Notes under the pieces: generated by a model | The model's database searches: none | What the model was told of the DNA's origin: nothing | The model's input: only the letters and a program-made list of their open reading frames with translations | In this document: in pieces, positions 57,264 to 64,000 of the stretch | Layout of the letters: each line of letters begins with the position of its first letter | Numbering within the stretch: the stretch's first letter is position 1 | Translations under genes and position numbers: made by a program | Assembly: GCA_015178975.1 (NCBI GenBank) | Contig: WHVD01000040.1 | Location: forward strand, 62,001-126,000 | Reading direction: 5' to 3' | DNA from: Hysterangium stoloniferum | Taxonomy: Eukaryota > Basidiomycota > Agaricomycetes > Hysterangiales > Hysterangiaceae | DNA length: 64,000 nt

Positions 57264-57533
57264 TGTTACAACCAGACAATCCCACCAGACTCCGGGCACT
57301 AACCCGTACACCCCTACGCACTACAAGCACCAATTGTCTGTTTATAGGATTTCCCACCCGGACTCCATTACGTCAAGACTCATTACATTCGACCTCATTA
57401 CAACACATATCAGTCACCGGACTTCCCCCAGACTCCGTCTCTGTCTATGTCCGTCTTCGTCCCACGCATCAGTCACTGGAACCCCACTTAGAATCCCGTC
57501 ACCGCTCTAATTGAGCCCCATTCCCGTTTTAGT
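57264..57533 (+). repeat. chromovirus LTR fragment (family A)
   Basis: TGTTACAACCAGACAATCCC to CCCGTTTTAGTCA, the first 270 bp of a family A LTR, fused within a shared TCATAATGACC-like joint to a family G LTR. Confidence 0.75.
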
Positions 57534-58253
57534 CATAATGACCTCATATTCTACTCATTATTTACCCTTTGTTTCTCATGTGATTCCCTTCTCTGAGACA
57601 AGGGTTCTAACCTCTTACTTGAACATGAAGGTTCAAGGCCGCGGTCCCGGGACGGAAGCAAACGATGAGTCGGCAGAATCTAATAATGACTCGGGTAGTC
57701 ACATTCGTGACTTGTGTGACTCGGGTAGTCACATCTGTGACTTGTGTGACTCGGGGAGTCACATCCGTGACTTGTGTGACTCGGGTAGTCACATCCATGA
57801 CTTATGTGACTCCTGACACTGGAGTGTGACTTGTGTGACATCTTGTAATTGTCACCTGCTGACAAATCTTTCCTCAATCCCAAATTTGAAGCGCCGAGCA
57901 TGAATGATGACATAATGTGCTTCCACTGGAGGCTTATCTAATAAGTCCCATGACTAGTGTTACAGTCACTCGTGTGACTAAATGCTAGTCACTAGTGTGA
58001 AAGCAAGGCAATGTGCCGGGCAGTAATAACTAAGTAAATAAAATATAAATAATTAGTTAAAAATTATAATAAATTAACTAAGATATAATAGCATAATATG
58101 AGTGCATATATGCTATTATTTATGCGAAGTTAAAAGGAATAAGGCCTATTTTTCACAATAAACATAGTAAAAATACAATAAAAATTCGAGAAAATATTAA
58201 ATAATTCAAAGAAAATTAAGAGAACATTATGAGATAATGCTGATACCTCACAA
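57534..58253 (-). repeat. family G LTR, truncated
   Basis: Matches 45580-46226 of the Copia C insertion up to the LTR tip CCTCACA. Its promoter end is missing. It differs mainly by an expanded tandem array. Confidence 0.8.
57688..57812. repeat. 30-bp tandem array, four units
   Basis: Unit of the form GACTCGGGTAGTCACATCCG followed by TGACTTGTGT, repeated four times with few changes and no spacers. The copy at 45745 has a single unit. Confidence 0.88.
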
Positions 58254-59439
58254 CAGTGCAATTCATTGCAATTCACAATTTTTCAGGAGGATTGAGTGCA
58301 ATTCACAATTGTTTGGGAATATTCAATGCAATTGGCAAATATTTGAGAGGCTACAGTGTGATTTTTTGCAACTCTTTGCAACTTGTTTAGACTCCTTGCA
58401 ACTCTTTTGGACTTTTTGCAATTCTTTTAGACTCTTTGTGACTCTTCTTTGCCACTCATTTAGACTCTTTACACCTCTCACATCATTAAATTTTAAATTT
58501 CATTATGGTTTTCCCCTTGACAAAACTTTAAGAAAACTTTGTCTTCTCACAAGATTTTTTCAGACAGGAAATCACAGTTTTCACTCAATTCCCTGAGGGG
58601 GAAAATTGAGTAGAAATATGTAGTTTTTAATTAATTTCTCTAGGCACATTATTACAGTTTTCATAGGATTATGTTGGGTGGAAAAACCCTAACAAATTAT
58701 AGGGTTTTTTAAGAGTTTTCTCATTCATAAAATCCATAAAAAATAGGCTATTTATAACAATGTTTCCTCACAATTTCCTGATGCAAATTTTTATGACTTT
58801 CAGATACAATTTTTGCCTCAGAAAAACCTACTAAAACTCACAATTTTCAATCAGTTTTTCAGTTCAAAAAATGCTTAGAAAATTTGGCCAAATAGCAAGA
58901 TTTTATGAATGTTTTCCAACTCCAAAAATATTGGAGTCCCTCTAGTGTTCAAGAAGGTGGGCGGACAGTAGTTTCCCCATCTAACTGATGTTGTATGAAA
59001 GGTTGTTGTTATCAACCTCACTCAGTTAGTCACAGACAGGACAATGTTATTGTGTTTAGAATGGTCCGGATATACAGTAAGTGGTCCAATCTCTTCTAGA
59101 GGTGTTCTCGTGTACTTATATCTCTAATGGAACAATAGAATCGTGATAACAAAGGATATATGAGAAACAAAAGGAGTCTGAGTTCTTGATCGAGGTGGAG
59201 AGAGAACAATAGGGATCCAATCACAGCGGGGAGACAATAGTGTATGGTCTGATTGATGGAACAATAGTGGGGCGATCAGTGGTGAGGCTTTGTCTGTAGA
59301 TGTGGTAAGACGACCAGGATTACATTGTACTTTTGACCCCCTATCTCCACCTACAATGCTTTATTTTAAAAATATATTTTTCCTTCTGTAACAATTCATT
59401 CATCTTTCTAAATCATACTGTAGTCGACCTGCAAAATCC
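58254..59439. other. unassigned T-rich sequence
   Basis: No gene. Between 58254 and 58480 short phrases such as GCAATTCACAATT and ACTCTTTGCAACT recur irregularly. AAAACCCTAACAAATTATAG then GGTTTTTT (58683) forms a small inverted repeat. Confidence 0.4.
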
Positions 59440-59645
59440 AAATGAAGAATTTGGGAAAGCTGAAATGGATTTTTGGGCACCAAAGTCAAGCGGAATCGTA
59501 CAGAAAGGACGATCTCATTTCTCGAGTTCATATATTGACAAAATCATATTGTGTTTCGGGCTACAGGATGCTGAGTCGCTATCGGCACCACTTGATCCCA
59601 TCACTACAGACCACTGCAATTTAAAGCTTGATGAAATAATATAGT
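59440..59645 (+). pseudogene. Copia RT fragment
   Basis: YIDKIILCFGLQDAESLSAP then LDPITTDHCN matches the segment after the RT catalytic domain of Copia elements. No LTR or other domain is attached. Confidence 0.65.
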
Positions 59646-61370
59646 CATTTCAAAGCAAACACACAAATTGGGCACAGGCTATCATGCATTTAGGAGGCTC
59701 TTCTCAAGAAGCTTGGGGAGGAGTTCCCAATATCCTGCAAAAATACACCTGATATAGCTCTTCATACTGGGGGCATGTTAGGTTTACTCCTGTGATACCT
59801 AATATGAAGCATCCTGTTATATTTTTCTTAATTTCCTCATTAGTTTCTATTATTTTCTACTTAAGATATTCTTTGCCCAGAGACGGCTCTGGTAGACGCT
59901 AGTCACCTTGCTATAACACCAAATACGTTGGCTGAATATCAGCCAACGATCGATGTCAAAAACGTGCTTTGAAAGTTTACAATTGATGCAAGGCAAGCTC
60001 GGGGCTTATTCATGGTCAATTTCTGATGTGATACCCATGGCACATTGGGGTGAAGTGCCTAAAATTTGGGGTAGCTCACCACCTAGTGCTGAACTGACTG
60101 GACGACAGCCATGATTGTGATTTAAAGTGGCAGCTATGTGGTGCTGAGATACAAATGCGCTGCAATTGTCGTTGGAGCATCCGAAAATAGAAAAGTATAT
60201 GTTAATTATGCAGGCAAGATATCTGGAGCGTCTACTCCATTTTCCTCGAAGATTGCCCAACAATATGTGGAATTGGTGGAAATGTCGGAGAAAATAGACA
60301 AGGCAGACGGGAATAGTTCCCAAATGGCAATAACAATCGTTTTTGCCCGCATAATGTGCGCTTATTTTTAAGTATTTAATAATTATTTCTTTTCTCTGGA
60401 CCCATTCCACCACAAAAAATAAATAACAGCGCCAATAGTACCTCTCCCTTAAACACAATGACAGAAGAGTCGACTCTGCCCATGCGTAAAAAATTGAAAA
60501 TAGTACTTTCCTGTCTCTTGCCTACTTTGAAATGCCACCTGATTATTCATGGAGTGAAACTGCACTGGGGAGCAAATGACATGGTTGGGGCGTAGCGTTA
60601 GTAGAAAAGATAAAATAGTTGTGGCATAAAGAGTTATTGACCATCAATACAACAATAAGACCAAGTAAAAGCAACTTCTGCCACTGATCTCTCCAAAAAC
60701 CTCTCAGTTGTCGAAATGGTCAAGGTGTCCTTAAGTAGATACAAGGTAGGGTAGATATTGGGAATATGTGAATCATTTTGCATGGAGGCACTGTCAGAAC
60801 ATGATCTGCAGCGTTAATGTTTTTCATGGTCTTGTTTGTATTCACATTCATATTGGCAATCAAATTCATAAGCGGTTCGGCTGTAACAAGATTGGGATAT
60901 GGTTGATTTTGTGCACTTATTGTTAAATTTGATGATGAAACACACCTTTTTATAGGGGGAGTCCACCAAATATTGCAACTTTTCATATGAAGATGCTAAT
61001 TGTGGACCATGCATTTGGAGGTTAATGTGTGTCAGAACCACTATACACCTCCCAGAGCATCCTACCTATATTGTCAGGAGGTGCTACACTAACTGACACA
61101 AGATATTGAGACACAAGTACTTTTATTACAAGCTTATTAAACCCTTGTATATTGTGTATTGCAATAGAGTCAACTCATACTATTTTTAATACTTATATCT
61201 TCATCGGATAGTACTGATACTGCTGCAAAGCAACCACTGTTTGTGCCACGAGGGGATTGACTTTTTATCTGAATATAAGCAACGTCATTGAATTAACCTA
61301 TAATTAGCCTACAATCCGCAAATTCCCACTAATGTCGGCTGGTGCAAAACCTTAAATCGAATAAACGTAT
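59646..61370. other. unassigned sequence
   Basis: Partly CpG-containing. Overlapping frames at 60006-60458 on both strands have no recognisable motif. Nothing further can be supported. Confidence 0.4.
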
Positions 61371-61375
61371 CTAGG

Positions 61376-61944
61376 TGTTAGAAAGTAAGACCTAAATGTA
61401 ACTCAGTCTCGTATATCGTATAACGGGCCCAACCCACCCCAGTCTCCCATATCGTATAATGGACTGAGGTGATACTACTATTGCCTCTAGTTTATATATT
61501 TTACTGCATATGTTACCAGGCACCGTCAAAGTGATACTGGGCGCCCATGCCTGAGGATTAAGGTTGGGTGTCTGAGGTCAATATGAGAAGTTTCTGTTGG
61601 AAAAGCAAACACGACGCACATACACGTTGCGTGCGATCGGGTTACCAAATCCTCACAGTGAAACTTTCTTACTTTTCATTACGTCACTCGTTCTGTTTGT
61701 CTCACAACACGGTCTTATAAGGCCATTGTAGTGTATATTCAACATCTCAGACGTTGTTCCACCAACGCTGAGGTATGCCATTTTTATTGTACTTGTATTC
61801 TCAGTTTATGTACTTATTACTTTAAGTAGCTTACTTTATTAGGTGAATATAGACGTTGTTCCACCAACGCTGAGCTTACTTTATTAGATCCCGTGCTCTC
61901 GACATTCGTCTCAACTTTATTAGTTTCGATGGTGTTATCCAACA
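61376..61944 (-). repeat. solo LTR, family F, carrying a nested insertion
   Basis: TGTTAGAAAGTAAGACC to TTATCCAACA with the perfect duplication CTAGG (61371-61375 and 61945-61949). Related to 9251-9720. A 328-bp element sits inside. Confidence 0.85.
61595..61922 (+). mobile_element. small LTR-like insertion
   Basis: Starts TGTTGGAAAAGCAAAC and ends ACTTTATTA, flanked by GTTTC at 61590-61594 and 61923-61927 (AGTTTC if six bases). Has a TATA-like CTTATAAGG near 61714. Its right tip is not the usual CA. It contains a duplicated segment described as a finding. Confidence 0.7.
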
Positions 61945-61949
61945 CTAGG

Positions 61950-62990
61950 AAGGAGTGATGCTCCATATGAAGTAATTCTTTCGATGAACCGAGCTGCTAA
62001 AATTACAACATCTTGACAGATGTTGCTAGTCAGTGTGTTGGATCAGATGCTCGCACCTTCCAAAATCTCCTGGGATCACATTTCATTAGTTAAACGATGC
62101 CAACTGTAGTTGAAAATTGGGAAAGTTCAAGATATTTGGGATTGATGAAGACGAAAAGGTATTACTTGACATCTCTCTATACATAAGAGAGGAAAATGCC
62201 GTAGTAACATTACCAAACAACCGTTGTTAGATGGATACGCGTACCACCTCAAATATGTCCCATCGCAACGCCTGTTCCGTTCGTTGCAAGACACGCATGG
62301 CTTTTCCGGTGTAAATATCACGCAGTTTCTACACAGGTGCCACAAATCTTTGGATCCAAGACATTTTCCAGTGTTATACTCTTTCTGGTTCTTTCGTATT
62401 TCATTAGTAGCGGGATAACTCTGAACACAATCAAATAATTAATTCCCAGTAGTGCATTAGCAGTTTTGGAACCAAAAAAAAAAAGACAAGCTCCAGGTTG
62501 AATATCAAACACTTTGAACATCCGACGAGTCAGTGACAAAATATTGCAAACGCCAGAGGATTTCCGCCATTGCGAAGATCTTAAACAACCTCCACAGACC
62601 TCCAAAAACGCAGGAATGTTTCCGAAGAACTCTAGTCATTTCATTTGTCCTTTTGATTATGGAAACAGTGGAGTTTATTTCGCTTCACTAAATAATATTA
62701 TGGAGTATACCTCCGCACATAGAATTTATACCTCCGATTTACCTGCAAACACCTCAGTCGTTTTCACCCATCTTAGGCAACGGCCGATGCGAGTACATTT
62801 ATTCAGTCTCTATTCCCTAAGTTGATGTACAGTAGTTTCGGGCAACTTCTGCCTTCAAATAGATTTTGTCAGTCATGAATATCTCAAACAATGTGATGGC
62901 CTGTAAATACCCAATGGACACACCCCCTTACTGGTACTCCATCCTGCTACTTCATGGCCGACCCGGGAGTAAAATACGGTACACTCGCAC
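61950..62990. other. 3' flank of the caspase-like gene, nothing called
   Basis: CpG-containing unique sequence. Short frames on both strands (62127-62825) lack recognisable motifs. Confidence 0.4.
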
Positions 62991-62991
62991 A

Positions 62992-64000
62992 CTAGGCGGA
63001 CCGCACTCCCGTACGGTATCTCTCTACAGTTTTGACGAGGCATGTGCACCAATAATCATTTTCTTCACTTTCTACAACCAGGTCGCGGGTCGTAGACGTT
63101 GTGAATGGCGACACTGTCATAGGTGTTGTTGACAAAGGCCAAGTCGTAAGGAAAATTTTGATGAATCCATATTGCATTTGTAGTGAAGAAGAATTGCGGA
63201 AGTATAATTTATTCCTTGCAGTTGTACCATAACCAATAGTGAACTCTGAACCATGGGGCAGCGGTGCATCAACCCTCCGTGGACTAGAGGAAAAAATATG
63301 ACCCAGATCATCTGAATAGAGAGAGTGAGAAATGCTCGGGTATTGAAAAGCAATATTCACCAAATTTCAAGGATCTTACGTTGAAGTAATATATGTAAGG
63401 ATAGAAATCGTAATCTGTGTTGTTCGTCAACTTCATTCCGTAGGTGTTTTGTGGATGGACAGTGATATCAATAATTCCGTCACTAATTAGATTTTCGATC
63501 GGTTCGACTGGTCTCCGAATCGCTCTAAAACCTCTAGAGGCTTCCGTTCGTTGCTCTACACGAAAAAAATCCATCGAAATGCCTCTTTCTTCTCGGACAT
63601 CCCTACACAAATGCCAATGAAAGTCTGCAGCCTCGAGTAAGACGTCCGATATTGCTGAAGGATCTTTGTCAGTGGTTTTGCTAAGCCTCTCCTCGTGCTG
63701 TAGACTTCGTAACTGTATGGTAAAAGTCACCTTGTGGTCTTCGATGTGCACAAGAATATTGGCCGCGACCTCTGTATCACATTTGATCCGATGGTTTGTC
63801 GACGCCTCCACACACCGCACAAATTCATCGGTAAATGACGTCGAAAAGTGAACCTTGAATTTGTCTTCATCCCGCAGCGTCGTCTGAACGAGGCGTCCCC
63901 TCGCACGTTTAAGGAATTCCGGGCTGGTGTTTGACGTGTCTATTGAACCAGACTCGGGGTGAAGTATCATGTCTTCTCGCGTAATGTCGATAGGCTTGAA
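62992..64000 (-). CDS. caspase-like (ICE-like) protein, C-terminal part
   Basis: Partial at the right edge: the frame is open through 64000. It matches the C-terminal half of agaricomycete caspase-domain proteins, which follows the peptidase domain (not in this window). Visible signatures: LLEAADFHWHLCRDVREERG, NTYGMKLTNNTDYDFYPYIY then YFN, an intron (about 63308-63373, GTAAGA...CTATTCAG), DAPLPHGSEFTIGYG, QYGFIKIFLTTWPLS and the last Trp region NDYWCTCLVKT, stop at 62992. The two exon frames do not join in phase with the canonical sites, so there is a 1-nt shift, an unusual splice or a sequence error. Normal CpG content argues for a host gene. The catalytic residues cannot be judged here. 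Confidence 0.65.

Noticed and set aside
57688..57812. Possible CRISPR-like repeats
   Set aside because: The units are contiguous with no spacers, lie in an LTR, and the genome is eukaryotic.
60006..60458. 150-codon minus frame and overlapping plus frame at 60138-60371
   Set aside because: Both frames overlap, neither has a recognisable motif or neighbour support.
1..64000. tRNA, rRNA or other RNA genes
   Set aside because: No cloverleaf with conserved A and B boxes or rRNA-like sequence was noticed by eye; a tRNAscan-SE or Infernal run would decide.

Overview
This is a eukaryotic window, almost certainly from an agaricomycete (mushroom-forming) fungus with a large, transposon-rich genome. 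The evidence is short GT-AG introns in the three host genes, Ty3/Gypsy chromoviruses with an integrase C-terminal chromodomain, Copia elements carrying a half-tRNA-type primer site, Helitrons, Tc1/mariner relics, and extreme CpG loss in everything that is not a host gene. An ectomycorrhizal genome of the Tricholoma kind would fit, but the species is inference only.

Host genes are few. A TAP-like serine peptidase/alpha-beta hydrolase lies at 653-3347 (minus, many exons). Glucosamine-6-phosphate isomerase/deaminase lies at 21650-22950 (plus, six exons, all motifs intact). The C-terminal part of a caspase-like (ICE-like) protein lies at 62992-64000 (minus) and runs off the window; its frames do not join cleanly across the last intron. 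These three islands keep CpG dinucleotides, while most of the sequence between them has lost nearly all of them.

Region by region: 3884-9853 is a decayed Copia element with short LTRs and a perfect 5-bp target-site duplication (TSD), itself hit by a solo LTR. 9854-21060 is a graveyard of LTRs and two broken Gypsy elements. 23830-28821 holds a Helitron helicase relic, a Tc1/mariner relic and LTR pieces. 28822-38386 is a minus-strand chromovirus inserted into an older LTR, which had itself landed in a Helitron (38555-39560). 39864-42342 has two solo LTRs with perfect TSDs. 43041-49318 is the best preserved element, a minus-strand Copia with both LTRs and TSD. 49446-58253 is a mosaic of LTR, mariner, Copia and Helitron relics. 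58254-62990 is mostly unassigned, with a nested LTR pair.

Signals I rate highest: (1) the chromovirus shows a Tf1/sushi-like self-priming arrangement, with 11 nt at the predicted mRNA 5' end exactly complementary to the site next to the LTR; (2) the same chromovirus carries a decayed, intron-containing gene on the opposite strand between pol and the 3' LTR, encoding a coiled region and a C6-like cysteine cluster; (3) a small LTR-like insertion (61595-61922) contains an apparent exon-intron-exon unit followed by its precisely spliced copy; (4) a 30-bp motif is shared by at least 12 LTR copies of otherwise different families; (5) all Copia elements share a 12-bp primer site matching a half initiator-tRNA-Met.
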